Positions 7,110-16,479 are shown, numbered from the stretch's first letter. The stretch is DNA of 64,000 bases from Labrys sp. KNU-23 (GCF_008330945.1 NZ_CP043488.1:806001-870000); one strand, 5' to 3'. Translations and numbers: made by a program. The notes: generated by a model not told the origin, from the sequence alone.

Positions 7110-9545
7110 ATGGGTACGATCTGGCAATCACTCCTGGCAAACCTTGCGCTCGTCTCGATTTTTCTGGTGGGATGGGACATCATTTCGGATCTCGCCAGGC
7201 GAACATCGAGGAAAGTTCAGGAGCTCCTCCTGGGTGCGGTGATGGCGGGTGGGGCCGTGATATCGATGCTGTTGGCTATGCCAATTGCCTCGGGCTTCAT
7301 CGTCGATTTGCGCTCCGCCTTCATCGCTTCCGCCGCCTTTTTCGGGGGATGGCGAGCGGCTGCTGTTACGACCCTGTGCGCGATCGCCTTCCGGCTCTAC
7401 CTCGGCGGCGCAGGAGCATGGCCGGGCGTCTTGGGCATTCTGATCTCGGCGGCCGTCGGGCTGGGCTATCACTATGCCGTTGGCGGCCGACGCCGGAAGT
7501 CGGCGGATATTCTGGGGTTGGGCGCGGCGGTCGCTGCAGGCAGCGCCATCGGTTTTGTGCTGTTTCCTTCATATGCCGGTATCGAGATTTTCAAGCAGGC
7601 TGGCTTGCCGCTGTTGTCGTTCATCTTCGTCAGCCAGATCATCATCGGCATCCTGCTCGACAGGCAATGGCGTCGACGTGAACTGGCGGAAGCCAATTTG
7701 ATCTTCAGTGCGATGGTGCGAGAGCTGCCGGACTGCCTCAATGTGAAGGATAGTCAGGGCCGTTTCATCGCCGCCAATCCTGCGACTGCCAGGTTCATGC
7801 GGGCCGGCTCGGTCGATGCCCTGATCGGCAAGACGGATTTTGATTTCTTTCCGAAGGATCTGGCTGAGAAGTTCCGACAGGACGAGATGTCGACCCTGGA
7901 ACGGGGCGAGACGATGCGGATCGATCAGCCGGCGGTGTTTCCGGACGAACGCAGAGGCTGGATCGCGACACTGAAGGCGCCGTTCCGCGACGAGGCCGGG
8001 CGTATCGTCGGCATCATCACCTATAATCGCGACGTGACGGAGCAAAGGCGCGCGGCCCAGCTCAAGAACGAATTCATCTCCACAGTCAGCCATGAATTGC
8101 GGACGCCGCTGACCTCGATCCGCGGCTCTCTTGGCCTCATTGCCGCCGGTGTCACGGGCGCGCTGCCTCCAAAGGCCGCCAATCTCGTCAAGATCGCCCA
8201 TACCAACAGCGAGCGGTTGGTTCATCTCATCAACGATATCCTCGACATGGAAAAGATCGAGTCGGGCAAGATGGTGTTCCAGGTCACCAGGACGGCTCTC
8301 CGCCCGGTTCTGGAGCAGGCCATCGCGGGCAGCACCAACTACATGTCCGAAAAGCAGATCCGCATCGCCCTGATGGACGACGCCCCTCGCGCGGAAGCCA
8401 TTCTCGATCCGGACCGGCTGCATCAGGTCCTGGCCAACCTCCTGTCGAATGCCATCAAGTTCTCGCCGGACGGCGAGACGGTAATCCTCCGGTTGCAGCG
8501 CCAGCCGGGCAGAAAGCTGCGCATATCGGTGATCGATCGCGGCAGCGGCATTCCGGACACTTTCCAGGATCAGATTTTCGAGAAATTTGCTCAGGCCGAT
8601 GCCTCGAACACCCGCAGCAAGGGCGGCACCGGCCTTGGCCTGAGCATTGCCAAGACCATTGTCGAAAAGCTCGGCGGCAGCCTCTCTTTCGAAACCGGAG
8701 AGGGAACCGGCACAGCCTTTCACGTCGACCTCTCCGAAGCGGAACGGCCGCCCAGGCCGGAACCGGCCGTCATCGTGCGCAAGCGGGACAATCGGCTCAG
8801 GGTACTGATCTGCGAAGACGAGGCCGACATTTCCGCTGTGCTTGCCATGCTTCTCGATGCCGAAAACTTCACCAGCGACGTCGCCCCCGACATCGCCTCG
8901 GCCAAGACCCTTCTGCGCACGCGTGACTATGTGGCGATGACATTGGATATCAAGCTGGCCGGGGAGTCGGGCATCGAGCTCTTCCGCCATATCCGAGCAT
9001 CCGCCACCAATGCGGACATTCCCGTCATCGTGATCTCCGCAGTCGCCGACGAAACCCGGCGCTCCCTGAACGGGTCGGCGATCGGGATCGTGGACTGGCT
9101 GGAGAAGCCCGTCGACCCCGATCGTCTTCATGCCGCGCTTGAAAAGATTGTCACCCGCAAGCTCGACCGCCGGCCCAATATCCTGCATGTCGAGGATGAC
9201 GAAGGGGTCCTGACCGTGATGTCGGAGGGGCTGGGGCCGGATGTCTGCATTTCCTCGGCCCGTTCCTTGGCACAGGCCCAGGAGGCGATTGCACTGCAGC
9301 GCTTCGATCTGGTCATTCTCGACATCGGGCTGCCGGATGGATCCGGGCTCGACCTCCTGAAGGATCTGCCCCTCGAAACGCCGGTTATCGTGTTCTCGGC
9401 GGTGGAACTCGATCAAAATCTCGGCGATCGCGTCAGGGCCATCATGACCAAGACCAAGACGTCCGAACTGGATGTGGCAAGGCTCGTCAAGAACTTGCTG
9501 CCGACCTTCGATATTCATATCCATGCGACGACATCCGGAGAGTGA
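7110..9545 (+). CDS. Membrane hybrid histidine kinase with two receiver domains
   Basis: This 811-residue sensor kinase probably heads the signalling branch of the exopolysaccharide cluster. The N-terminus (about 1-195) holds several membrane segments that resemble the 5TM-LYT sensor type. A PAS domain (about 205-315; LPDCLNVKDSQGRFIAANPA) is followed by a HisKA domain with the phospho-acceptor His328 in STVSHELRTPL. The ATPase domain has the N box LHQVLANLLSNAIKFSPDG and the G boxes DRGSGIP and GGTGLGLSIAK. Two receiver domains follow, with likely phospho-Asp at D613 (TLDIKLAGESG) and D738 (VILDIGLPDGSG). Such hybrids usually need an Hpt protein to pass phosphate on, and one is encoded at 16180-16479. 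A single-receiver gene starts 5 bases downstream. Confidence 0.92.
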   Translation: MGTIWQSLLANLALVSIFLVGWDIISDLARRTSRKVQELLLGAVMAGGAVISMLLAMPIASGFIVDLRSAFIASAAFFGGWRAAAVTTLCAIAFRLYLGGAGAWPGVLGILISAAVGLGYHYAVGGRRRKSADILGLGAAVAAGSAIGFVLFPSYAGIEIFKQAGLPLLSFIFVSQIIIGILLDRQWRRRELAEANLIFSAMVRELPDCLNVKDSQGRFIAANPATARFMRAGSVDALIGKTDFDFFPKDLAEKFRQDEMSTLERGETMRIDQPAVFPDERRGWIATLKAPFRDEAGRIVGIITYNRDVTEQRRAAQLKNEFISTVSHELRTPLTSIRGSLGLIAAGVTGALPPKAANLVKIAHTNSERLVHLINDILDMEKIESGKMVFQVTRTALRPVLEQAIAGSTNYMSEKQIRIALMDDAPRAEAILDPDRLHQVLANLLSNAIKFSPDGETVILRLQRQPGRKLRISVIDRGSGIPDTFQDQIFEKFAQADASNTRSKGGTGLGLSIAKTIVEKLGGSLSFETGEGTGTAFHVDLSEAERPPRPEPAVIVRKRDNRLRVLICEDEADISAVLAMLLDAENFTSDVAPDIASAKTLLRTRDYVAMTLDIKLAGESGIELFRHIRASATNADIPVIVISAVADETRRSLNGSAIGIVDWLEKPVDPDRLHAALEKIVTRKLDRRPNILHVEDDEGVLTVMSEGLGPDVCISSARSLAQAQEAIALQRFDLVILDIGLPDGSGLDLLKDLPLETPVIVFSAVELDQNLGDRVRAIMTKTKTSELDVARLVKNLLPTFDIHIHATTSGE

Positions 9546-9549
9546 AGCG

Positions 9550-9945
9550 ATGCCGACCAAGATCCTTTATGTCGACGATGAGGATGACATCCGCGAAATC
9601 GCCCAGATCTCCCTGGAGCTCGACCCGCAATTCGAGGTGCGTTCGTCCGCCTCGGGCAGCAGGGCGCTCGTCGATGCCGCAGAGTGGCAGCCGGATCTGG
9701 TCCTGCTGGACGTCATGATGCCGGGCATGGACGGACCGGAAACGTTGCGCCAGCTGGCTGCATCGACCCGAACGGCCGCAATTCCGGTCGCCTTCGTCAC
9801 TGCCCGAACCCAGACGCACGAGGTTGTGCGATATCGTGCCATGGGTGCCATCGGCGTTATCGCAAAACCATTTGATCCCATGGTCTTGGCAAAGGATGTG
9901 AAGAGATTGCTTCAGGAGCGTGGATCAGGTCGGCAGCTTTTGTGA
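9550..9945 (+). CDS. Single-domain response regulator (CheY-like)
   Basis: This 131-residue protein is a lone receiver domain. It shows the acidic pair YVDDEDD, the phospho-Asp at position 54 (LVLLDVMMPGMDGPE), the conserved Thr/Ala region FVTART and the Lys in KPFDP. There is no output domain, so it must act by binding a partner or relaying phosphate. The ATG at 9550 lies 5 bases after the hybrid-kinase stop, which suggests one transcript. Confidence 0.9.
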   Translation: MPTKILYVDDEDDIREIAQISLELDPQFEVRSSASGSRALVDAAEWQPDLVLLDVMMPGMDGPETLRQLAASTRTAAIPVAFVTARTQTHEVVRYRAMGAIGVIAKPFDPMVLAKDVKRLLQERGSGRQLL

Positions 9946-9955
9946 AGGTCTGACT

Positions 9956-11536
9956 GTGCAATTTATTCGGACAGGATGGAAAAACCGGGCGTGTTCGATA
10001 GCCTTGTTTGCTGCCATGGAGGTCATGGGCTTGTCTGCGTTCACATCGGCTGCCTTCGCCTCGGAGGGCAATGAATGGTTCTTTCCGATGCCGGGTCTTG
10101 CGGCTACGCCCGAAAGGCTCGTCGTCATCGGTGTGAAGGAGAATGGGCTTTTCAAGCCGACCGAGGTCGTCCGGCCCCAGGAGGACGGCAGCAAGCGGCC
10201 GGCACGGCCGGCCTCCTTTCCCTTCGAGGCCAATTTGCTACCTTTGCTCGATCATCGCATTTTCGGGGTGGAGGAGCGCGTCCAGCTGTCGTCGTCGGAT
10301 GCCGCGGGTGTCGTGATCCGATGCTCCCGGGGATATCGACCGGCCGGCGTGGTGTTCAGCGCAGCCGGATACCGGCTCCCGCCCGGCATGCGGGGGGCGC
10401 TACGTGTCGAGGGGCAAAGCCCGGCCGGCTTCGGTCTGGCCCTGGCTGCCCCCGGCGAGGATGCGCCCGACGGCCCCTCCGGCGGCATGCAGGTCCTTCC
10501 TGCTTCCATCCCTTCGGCGGCGTGGCGCAACACGGACGGCGTTCGCAACCTGGTCGTGACCTGCCCGCAGGGCGACGCCACGGCGACGATCTCGGGCTTG
10601 CATCTGGTCCCCGATAGTGTCGGAGACCATCGGGGAACCGCGAGCTGGATCTGGGACCCGCGCCCCTGGCTCGCCGATCCCGGCCGGCTGGTGGACGAAG
10701 CCAGGCGTGCGGGGGTCGATCGCCTCTATCTGCAATTGCGCATCAAGGATGGGCAGGTCGAGGATGCTGACCAGGTTGTCCGTTTGATCGACAGGCTCGC
10801 TCGCGCCGATATTGCCGTGCATGCTGTGGAAGGCGATGCGGCAATGGCCACGCCTGCCGGGCGTGCCCATGCGCTCGACCGGGCCGGGATATTGCAGCGC
10901 TTCAAACAGGCTGGCCCCGCATTGGGGTCGTTCCAGTATGATATCGAGCCTTATCTCCGGCCCGAATATGCTGCCGATCGTGCTGCCGGATGGCGAGAGT
11001 GGGCGGTGACCGTCAAGGCGCTCTCGCAGGTGCTTGGGGAGCCCATCGAAGTCGTGGTGCCCTTCTGGATGCTCGATGATGCGGCGGGCGACCAGGCCTT
11101 GGAGAGCGTGCGTGGATCGATCCGGGCAATTGCCGTAATGGCCTATCGCACCGACCCGGCAATCATCGAGCAAATCGCGCAGCCATGGCTGAATTGGCGG
11201 GGCGCTGATGCAATTCCGGTTGGCATCGCGCTCGAAAACGGTACAGTTCCCGACGAATATCACAGAACTTATATCCGAGCTTCACGTGGCGAGGTTCTGC
11301 TTGATCGCTCGGGTGACAGCGTAGCTGTGCGAATACTGCCGGAACAGGTTTCAGATTCGAAAGCTAAACCTGTTTTTTCGTTAAGTCACGAAGTTGAGGT
11401 GAATTCATCGCGAATCAGCTTTATGAATGCTCGCCAGACCCTGGCAGAGGCTCAAAGAAGGCTTGAACGGACATTGTCGGCATGGCCTGGGTTCGGTGGT
11501 TTGCTGGTCCATGAATTGCTTAGGCCGGGGCAATGA
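9956..11536 (+). CDS. Secreted glycosidase-like protein of unknown family
   Basis: The product has about 526 residues. I favour the GTG at 9956, behind GAAGG, because it places a basic start (RTGWKNR) directly before a hydrophobic signal sequence ending in AFASEG; an ATG at 9920 would overlap the preceding gene. The N-terminal half has no clear match. The C-terminal half (about 245-450) reads like a TIM-barrel glycoside hydrolase: strands such as DRLYLQLRI, IAVHAVEGD, LGSFQYDIEPYL, EVVVPFWMLDD and IAVMAYRTD alternate with helices, and acidic residues D and E sit in QYDIEPY. In exopolysaccharide loci a periplasmic or outer-membrane hydrolase often trims the polymer (compare PgaB or BcsZ). The role rests on context and fold appearance. 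Confidence 0.75.
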   Translation: MQFIRTGWKNRACSIALFAAMEVMGLSAFTSAAFASEGNEWFFPMPGLAATPERLVVIGVKENGLFKPTEVVRPQEDGSKRPARPASFPFEANLLPLLDHRIFGVEERVQLSSSDAAGVVIRCSRGYRPAGVVFSAAGYRLPPGMRGALRVEGQSPAGFGLALAAPGEDAPDGPSGGMQVLPASIPSAAWRNTDGVRNLVVTCPQGDATATISGLHLVPDSVGDHRGTASWIWDPRPWLADPGRLVDEARRAGVDRLYLQLRIKDGQVEDADQVVRLIDRLARADIAVHAVEGDAAMATPAGRAHALDRAGILQRFKQAGPALGSFQYDIEPYLRPEYAADRAAGWREWAVTVKALSQVLGEPIEVVVPFWMLDDAAGDQALESVRGSIRAIAVMAYRTDPAIIEQIAQPWLNWRGADAIPVGIALENGTVPDEYHRTYIRASRGEVLLDRSGDSVAVRILPEQVSDSKAKPVFSLSHEVEVNSSRISFMNARQTLAEAQRRLERTLSAWPGFGGLLVHELLRPGQ

Positions 11537-11552
11537 CGATTGACGTGGGACA

Positions 11553-11954
11553 GTGCAAGTGAGTGCTGCGAAGACAAAGGTCCTGATCTGCGACGATGAC
11601 CCCTTGTTGCTGGAGCTCATGGAGTTCCGGCTGCAGGCAAAGGGCTATGACGTCGTCAAGGCGGTCGATGGTGCGGAAGCACTTTCTCGAGTGGGAGGGG
11701 AGCGGCCGGATATCGTCGTACTCGATGCCATGATGCCGAAATCGGACGGATTCGAGGTTCTGGCTCGCATCAAGAACGATCCCGACCTGTCCGCGATTCC
11801 GGTTGTGATGCTGACGGCCCGCAAGGGGGAAAAGGACATCGTTTCCGCTCTGGAAAAGGGGGCGGACGACTATCTGGTCAAGCCCTTCATTCCCGAGGAA
11901 TTATTGGCGCGGCTGGCACGCCTGGTTTCGCGTCGGCAGGGCAGGCGCGGATGA
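11553..11954 (+). CDS. Single-domain response regulator
   Basis: This 133-residue receiver-only protein has the acidic pair LICDDDP, phospho-Asp58 (IVVLDAMMPKSDGFE), the Thr of MLTARKG and Lys in LVKPFIPEEL. It starts at GTG (11553; another GTG lies at 11559). Its stop overlaps the start of the TPR/beta-barrel gene by four bases (ATGA), so translation is coupled. It is the second free receiver in the cluster and a likely terminal acceptor of the phosphorelay that controls polymer synthesis. Confidence 0.9.
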   Translation: MQVSAAKTKVLICDDDPLLLELMEFRLQAKGYDVVKAVDGAEALSRVGGERPDIVVLDAMMPKSDGFEVLARIKNDPDLSAIPVVMLTARKGEKDIVSALEKGADDYLVKPFIPEELLARLARLVSRRQGRRG

Positions 11955-13699
11955 AAAGGCGGGCGGGCGCCGTCGCATTGACGCTTCTTCTGGCGCTCGG
12001 GCAGGCTGCTTCGGCCCAGACGACCGATGAGCTCTATGCTTCCGGCGTCAAGGCCCGCCAGCAGCAGCATTTTGACGAGGCTGCCGATCTGTTCAGACGC
12101 GTCCTGGCGCAAAAGCCCGACAATACCGATGCCCTCGTGCAATTGGGCTTCGTCGAACTCGGCCGCAACGATCTTGTGGCTGCCCGCGAATCCTTCGCCA
12201 AGACGCTTGCTCTCGCGCCTGCCTATGCGGACGCCAAGTTCGGGCTGGCGGAGATCGAGTTCCGCTCCGGGAATTTGGATGCGGCGCTCGGGCTCGTCGA
12301 ACCGCTCGCGCAGGAGCATCCCGACAATGGCGACTTTGCGCAGCTTCTCGCCAATCTCCGCAAGGCGCAGGTAGCAAAGAAGCAGGCCGCGACCGCCAGG
12401 CCTGTAAAACCCAGCCCCGCCAAGGCCTTTCACCCATCCAAGCCTCGTCCGGATCCTGTTGCGGCCTTGCTGGAGAAAGGTCGGAAGCTCAGAAATGCAG
12501 GGCGCTTTGGCGAGGCCGAGCAGGTCTATCGCAGCGCCCTCAAGCGCGCACCGCTCAATACGGACGTGCTGGTGGCGCTCGGCCTGGTCGCGGGCTTCCA
12601 GCAGAAGTTCGAGGAGGCAGGCCGTTTCTTCGATGCCGCTCTTCGGATCAGGTCATCCCTGCTGGACGCCAGGCTCGGCAAGGTGCGGCTCGCCCTCTGG
12701 CAAGGCGACGTCGCGCTTGCCAGGACCCGCATCGACTCCGTCCTGGCCGACGCACCCGGCAATTCGGAAGCCCTTGTCCTCGAGGGGCGGATCGCCATGC
12801 TTGAAGGCGACCATGTTCGCGCGGCCCGAGCCTACCGGCAGGTCCTGGCGCGGGAGCCTCGCAACGGCGAGGCCCTGGTGGGGCTTGGAGACATCAGCCG
12901 GGCAGAGGGCGACGACGATGCGGCGCGCCAGGCCTATCGCCAGGCTCTGGCCATCGAGCCCAATTCGCAGGATATCGCGCAGAGGCTGGCCGTGCCGCCG
13001 CCTCGCAAATGGCGTTTCGACATCGGCAGCGAGGTCAGTGCCTTGACGGCGGGGCAGGGAAACTGGACGGACAGCGTCGTCGGTCTGTCCTACCGCTTGA
13101 CGCCCAGTACCACCGTGTCGGGCAAGACCCGTCTCGCCACGCGTTTCGGCCAGACGGACCTGCAGGTCGAAGGACGTCTCGACCATGCTTTCTCCTCGCG
13201 GTTTTCGGCCTATGCCCTGGTCGCCGCGACACCGAGTGCGGATTTTCTGGCCCGCTATTCCGTCGGCACCGGTGCTTCCTGGCAGGCGGTTTCCCGCACG
13301 AACGGCGTCGGCCCGCTGTTTCTCAATGTCGATGCCCGCTATGACGATTTCGCAGACACGCGGGTGACGACGATTTCGCCCTGGATCCAGGGTTATGTCT
13401 TCGATGGTCGCCTCGGCCTGTCGGCCCGCTGGGTGCACGCGCGCGATGATGCCGATACCCGCGCCGACGGCTATGTGCTTCGGGCGGATGTCGTGGTGAC
13501 GCCGCGATTGTCGCTGTTCGCGGGTTATGCCGATGCTCCCGAGATTTCGGACGGCTCCCTGGTGCCAACCCGCTCCGTCTTCGGTGGTGCTGCCTATGAC
13601 CTTACCGACGACCTGACGCTGAGAGCCAGCTTTGCCCATGAAAGGCGGCGGGCCTTCGATCGCAACACCTTCGGTCTTGGCCTGACCGCCCGGTTCTGA
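11951..13699 (+). CDS. TPR plus outer-membrane beta-barrel protein (YaiO-like), putative polysaccharide exporter
   Basis: The protein has 582 residues. A signal peptide (about 1-22, ending ASAQ) is followed by TPR repeats to about residue 340, such as ADLFRRVLAQKPDNTDALVQLGFVELGRNDL and later repeats ending in AIEPNSQ. From about 350 the sequence becomes alternating aromatic/polar strands that end in a terminal Phe (GLGLTARF), as expected for a YaiO-type outer-membrane barrel. A periplasmic TPR domain joined to an outer-membrane barrel is the plan of PgaA, BcsC and similar exopolysaccharide exporters. It overlaps the receiver gene upstream and is followed after two bases by the HEAT-repeat gene. 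Confidence 0.85.
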   Translation: MKRRAGAVALTLLLALGQAASAQTTDELYASGVKARQQQHFDEAADLFRRVLAQKPDNTDALVQLGFVELGRNDLVAARESFAKTLALAPAYADAKFGLAEIEFRSGNLDAALGLVEPLAQEHPDNGDFAQLLANLRKAQVAKKQAATARPVKPSPAKAFHPSKPRPDPVAALLEKGRKLRNAGRFGEAEQVYRSALKRAPLNTDVLVALGLVAGFQQKFEEAGRFFDAALRIRSSLLDARLGKVRLALWQGDVALARTRIDSVLADAPGNSEALVLEGRIAMLEGDHVRAARAYRQVLAREPRNGEALVGLGDISRAEGDDDAARQAYRQALAIEPNSQDIAQRLAVPPPRKWRFDIGSEVSALTAGQGNWTDSVVGLSYRLTPSTTVSGKTRLATRFGQTDLQVEGRLDHAFSSRFSAYALVAATPSADFLARYSVGTGASWQAVSRTNGVGPLFLNVDARYDDFADTRVTTISPWIQGYVFDGRLGLSARWVHARDDADTRADGYVLRADVVVTPRLSLFAGYADAPEISDGSLVPTRSVFGGAAYDLTDDLTLRASFAHERRRAFDRNTFGLGLTARF

Positions 13700-13701
13700 T
13701 C

Positions 13702-14739
13702 ATGCTCTGGCTGATATGGTCCATTTCGATTGTCCTGAGCGTCTTGTCGCTCTCGGTCATGGGCATCCTGATCCTTCGGCGCCTGCTCAAGCAGCGCCGG
13801 AAGGCGGCCGACGCACAGGCCCGCCAGACCGTGCTCAGGGCATTGATCACCTTCTCTCACGACCGCGACCGCCAGGCCCTGAAGCACGTGGTCGCCAGCG
13901 TTCCGCCACGCGTGGCCCTGGATGCCGGTTTCGAGTTTTTGGCCTTGCTGCGGGGAGACGAGCACGATGCCGTCATCGCACTCTTTGCCGAGTGTGATCT
14001 GCCCGCCGAAGCGGGCCGCCAGCTTCGCAAGGGTAATGCCGCCGCGCGCATTCATGCCGCCGAGATGCTGGCCAAGTTCAAGTCAAACGACACGGTCGCC
14101 GCGCTGCAGATCGCATTGGAACGCGATCGTTCCCGCGAGGTCCGTTTCGCCGCTGCGATCGCTCTTTGCGACCTTGATGCGTTGCCCCCACTCGATACCG
14201 TCTTGCGCCAGATCGGCCTGACCGGCCAGCGCTCGCGGCGCCTGGTCGATCTGTTCCGGCGTCTGCCCGCCGATCGTCTCGAAGAATTGAAGGCCCACAT
14301 CGCCCGCCCCGATACCACGGCCTTCGTCAAGTCTGCGGCGATCGAGGCGCTGGCGCGGACAGGCGACCATCGGCTCAACGATCTCTTCCAGCAGGCAGCC
14401 AGGGAGGCCATTCCCGATGTCGCGGCAGCGGCTGTCCGGGCCTTGGGATTGCTCGGGCATCCGGATGCCGTACCCGTTCTCACCGAGGCGATGACCCACG
14501 GCGATTGGAGTGTTCGGGCCGAGGCGGCCGAGGCGGCCGGTCGCCTGGGGCTGCCGGATTTCATCGCGCCTCTTGCGGCACTGCTGGACGACGATGTCTG
14601 GATGGTCAGCTATACGGCCGCAAAAGCCATGCGGGGTATCCCGCCCTTGGGCGAGGACAGGCTGCGCGAAGTCGCCGCTGGTGAGACCTCCCTTCGCCAG
14701 CGCATCGCCTCGCTCGTTCTCGCGGAAGGACCTGCATGA
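13702..14739 (+). CDS. Membrane-anchored HEAT-repeat protein
   Basis: This 345-residue protein starts with one membrane segment (residues 1-26) followed by basic KQRRK, so the rest probably faces the cytoplasm. The body is made of about 30-residue helical repeats of HEAT/PBS-lyase type, for example VKSAAIEALARTGDHRLNDLF, DVAAAAVRALGLLGHPDAVPVL and WSVRAEAAEAAGRLGLPDFI. Such repeats bind proteins. It overlaps the glycosyltransferase start by four bases (ATGA), so it is probably a scaffold or regulatory partner of that synthase. No enzymatic motif was seen. Confidence 0.85.
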   Translation: MLWLIWSISIVLSVLSLSVMGILILRRLLKQRRKAADAQARQTVLRALITFSHDRDRQALKHVVASVPPRVALDAGFEFLALLRGDEHDAVIALFAECDLPAEAGRQLRKGNAAARIHAAEMLAKFKSNDTVAALQIALERDRSREVRFAAAIALCDLDALPPLDTVLRQIGLTGQRSRRLVDLFRRLPADRLEELKAHIARPDTTAFVKSAAIEALARTGDHRLNDLFQQAAREAIPDVAAAAVRALGLLGHPDAVPVLTEAMTHGDWSVRAEAAEAAGRLGLPDFIAPLAALLDDDVWMVSYTAAKAMRGIPPLGEDRLREVAAGETSLRQRIASLVLAEGPA

Positions 14740-16163
14740 TGCCCGATTGGGTTCACTACGCCACTCTCGGAGCGGGCATCCTCGCCTGGCTCATCATTGC
14801 CCTGGGCCTGATTCAGACGCTGGTCTATCTGCTGCAGCTTTTGGTCGCCGCCTATGCGCTTTCGCGGCGGCCGCCCGTCACGCGCTCCGCCCTGCTATGG
14901 CATCGCTATGCCGACATCGCGCCGCCGATCGCCCTGATCGTGCCTGCCTATAACGAGGAAATGAACATCGTCGAGAGCGTCCATTCGATGCTGGCGCTCG
15001 AATACCCCAATTTCGAAGTGGTGGTGGTCAATGACGGCTCCAAGGATCAGACATTGCAGCGTCTGATCGAGGGCTTTCGGCTGGTCAAGTTCCAGCGGCC
15101 GCATGAAGATGCCCTCAAGCACAAGCCGATCCGCGGCCTCTACTCCTCGCCCATGAACGAAAGGCTGTTCGTGGTCGACAAGGAGAACGGCGGCAAGGCG
15201 GACGCGCAGAATGCCGGCATCAATGTCTGCCGGGCGCCTGTCTTCTGCGTCATCGACGGGGACTCGATCCTGGAGCCGGATGCTCTGATGCGCGCCGTGC
15301 AGCCCTTCATCGAAGATCCGGAGCGTGTGATCGCGGTGGGGGGGACCATCCGCATCGCCAACGGTTCGCGCATCGAAAGCGGCCGGGTGCAGGAGGTGAA
15401 CCTGCCCAGCCGCTGGCTGCCGCTCTTCCAGATCGTCGAATATCTGCGCGCCTTTCTGATGGCTCGGCTGGCCTGGAGCCGCATCAATACCTTGATGCTG
15501 GTCTCGGGCGCCTTCGGCGTGTTTCGCCGGGCCGAGGTCGTCGCCGTCGGAGGCTTCACCAAGGGTTCGATGGGCGAGGATCTCGATCTCGTCATCAAGC
15601 TTCATCGCCACATGATCGATGCCGGACGGGCCTATCGCATCCAGTTCATTCCCGAACCGGTATGCTGGACCGAGGCGCCGGAGACGCTCGGCGTTCTCGG
15701 CCGGCAGCGTTCGCGTTGGCAACGTGGCGCATTGGAATGCTTCTTTCGCTATCGCTCGATGCTGTTCAGGCCGCGCTATGGTCGCATAGGTTTCCTCGGC
15801 CTCGGTCACATCCTGGTCGTCGACGTGCTCGGGCCCATCGCCGAGGTGCTGGGCTATGTCCTGATTCCGGTGAGCTGGTTCCTCGGCTTCCTCTCCACGC
15901 CCTATATGCTGGCCTTTGCCGCGCTGGTGTTCGTCTATGGAGTCTGCGTCAGCGTCGGATCCCTGGTACTGGAGGAAATGGAACTGCAGCGCTTCCCGCG
16001 AGCGCGTGACCTCGCCATCCTGACCCTGGCCGCCGTGGTCGAGAATTTCGGTTACCGTCAGCTCAACAATTTCTGGCGCATCAAGGGGTGGTGGCAATAT
16101 CTGCGAGCCGACCAGAACTGGGGCGAGATGACCAGGACGGGGCTGTCGGGGACACGCAAATAG
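14736..16163 (+). CDS. Processive GT2 glycosyltransferase, putative exopolysaccharide synthase
   Basis: This 475-residue membrane enzyme should polymerise a nucleotide-sugar and pass the chain through the inner membrane. It has an N-terminal hydrophobic segment, then the GT-A domain with PAYNEE, D100 in NDGS, the metal-binding D174-G-D176, the catalytic E281-D282 in MGEDLD and the processive-enzyme motif Q324-R-S-R-W328. Two or more C-terminal membrane helices follow (about 355-415). The arrangement matches PgaC/IcaA/hyaluronan-synthase-like GT2 enzymes. It ends a tight run of genes (HEAT, barrel, receiver). The polymer cannot be read from the sequence. Confidence 0.92.
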   Translation: MMPDWVHYATLGAGILAWLIIALGLIQTLVYLLQLLVAAYALSRRPPVTRSALLWHRYADIAPPIALIVPAYNEEMNIVESVHSMLALEYPNFEVVVVNDGSKDQTLQRLIEGFRLVKFQRPHEDALKHKPIRGLYSSPMNERLFVVDKENGGKADAQNAGINVCRAPVFCVIDGDSILEPDALMRAVQPFIEDPERVIAVGGTIRIANGSRIESGRVQEVNLPSRWLPLFQIVEYLRAFLMARLAWSRINTLMLVSGAFGVFRRAEVVAVGGFTKGSMGEDLDLVIKLHRHMIDAGRAYRIQFIPEPVCWTEAPETLGVLGRQRSRWQRGALECFFRYRSMLFRPRYGRIGFLGLGHILVVDVLGPIAEVLGYVLIPVSWFLGFLSTPYMLAFAALVFVYGVCVSVGSLVLEEMELQRFPRARDLAILTLAAVVENFGYRQLNNFWRIKGWWQYLRADQNWGEMTRTGLSGTRK

Positions 16164-16179
16164 CACCTTCCGGCCGCGA

Positions 16180-16479
16180 TCACCCCAAAGCCGCTTCGAG
16201 CTCGGTGATGAGCACGGCGAGGTGTCGGCGGATGGCAGCTGGATCGGCACCATCGGGCGTGGTAAGCGCGGTTTCGAGTTCGAATGCGCAGCGGCTCACC
16301 TCGGGAAAGCCGAAAGTGCCGGACGCGCCCGACAGGGAATGTGCGATCCTGACCAGATCCGCATGGTCTTCGCGGGTCGATGTGGCCAGGTCCTTGGCAA
16401 GGGTTCTAAGGGCGTCGAGCTGATCGCGGGCGCGATCGACAAATCGCAGCCGCAGTCGCGCAATGGGATCTTCAGTAAT
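16180..16479 (-). CDS. Hpt phosphotransfer protein with an apparent ATT start codon
   Basis: This reading frame encodes a 99-residue Hpt domain. The phospho-acceptor is His47 in RIAHSLSGASGTFGF, the standard Hpt pattern in which a Lys is often found three residues on; here it is Ser. The C-terminal helix (LITELEAAL) is also typical. Between the upstream in-frame stop at 16549-16551 and the domain there is no ATG, GTG or TTG. A perfect AAGGAGG lies five bases before ATT at 16479, which I take as the start. It probably passes phosphate from the hybrid kinase (7110-9545) to the free receivers. It is convergent with the glycosyltransferase and 69 bases downstream of the small secreted-protein gene. 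Confidence 0.75.
   Translation of the reverse strand: MTEDPIARLRLRFVDRARDQLDALRTLAKDLATSTREDHADLVRIAHSLSGASGTFGFPEVSRCAFELETALTTPDGADPAAIRRHLAVLITELEAALG

Noticed and set aside
7569..9560. 663-codon minus-strand frame opposite the hybrid kinase
   Set aside because: The plus strand carries all the kinase and receiver motifs, so the antisense frame is a codon-bias artefact.
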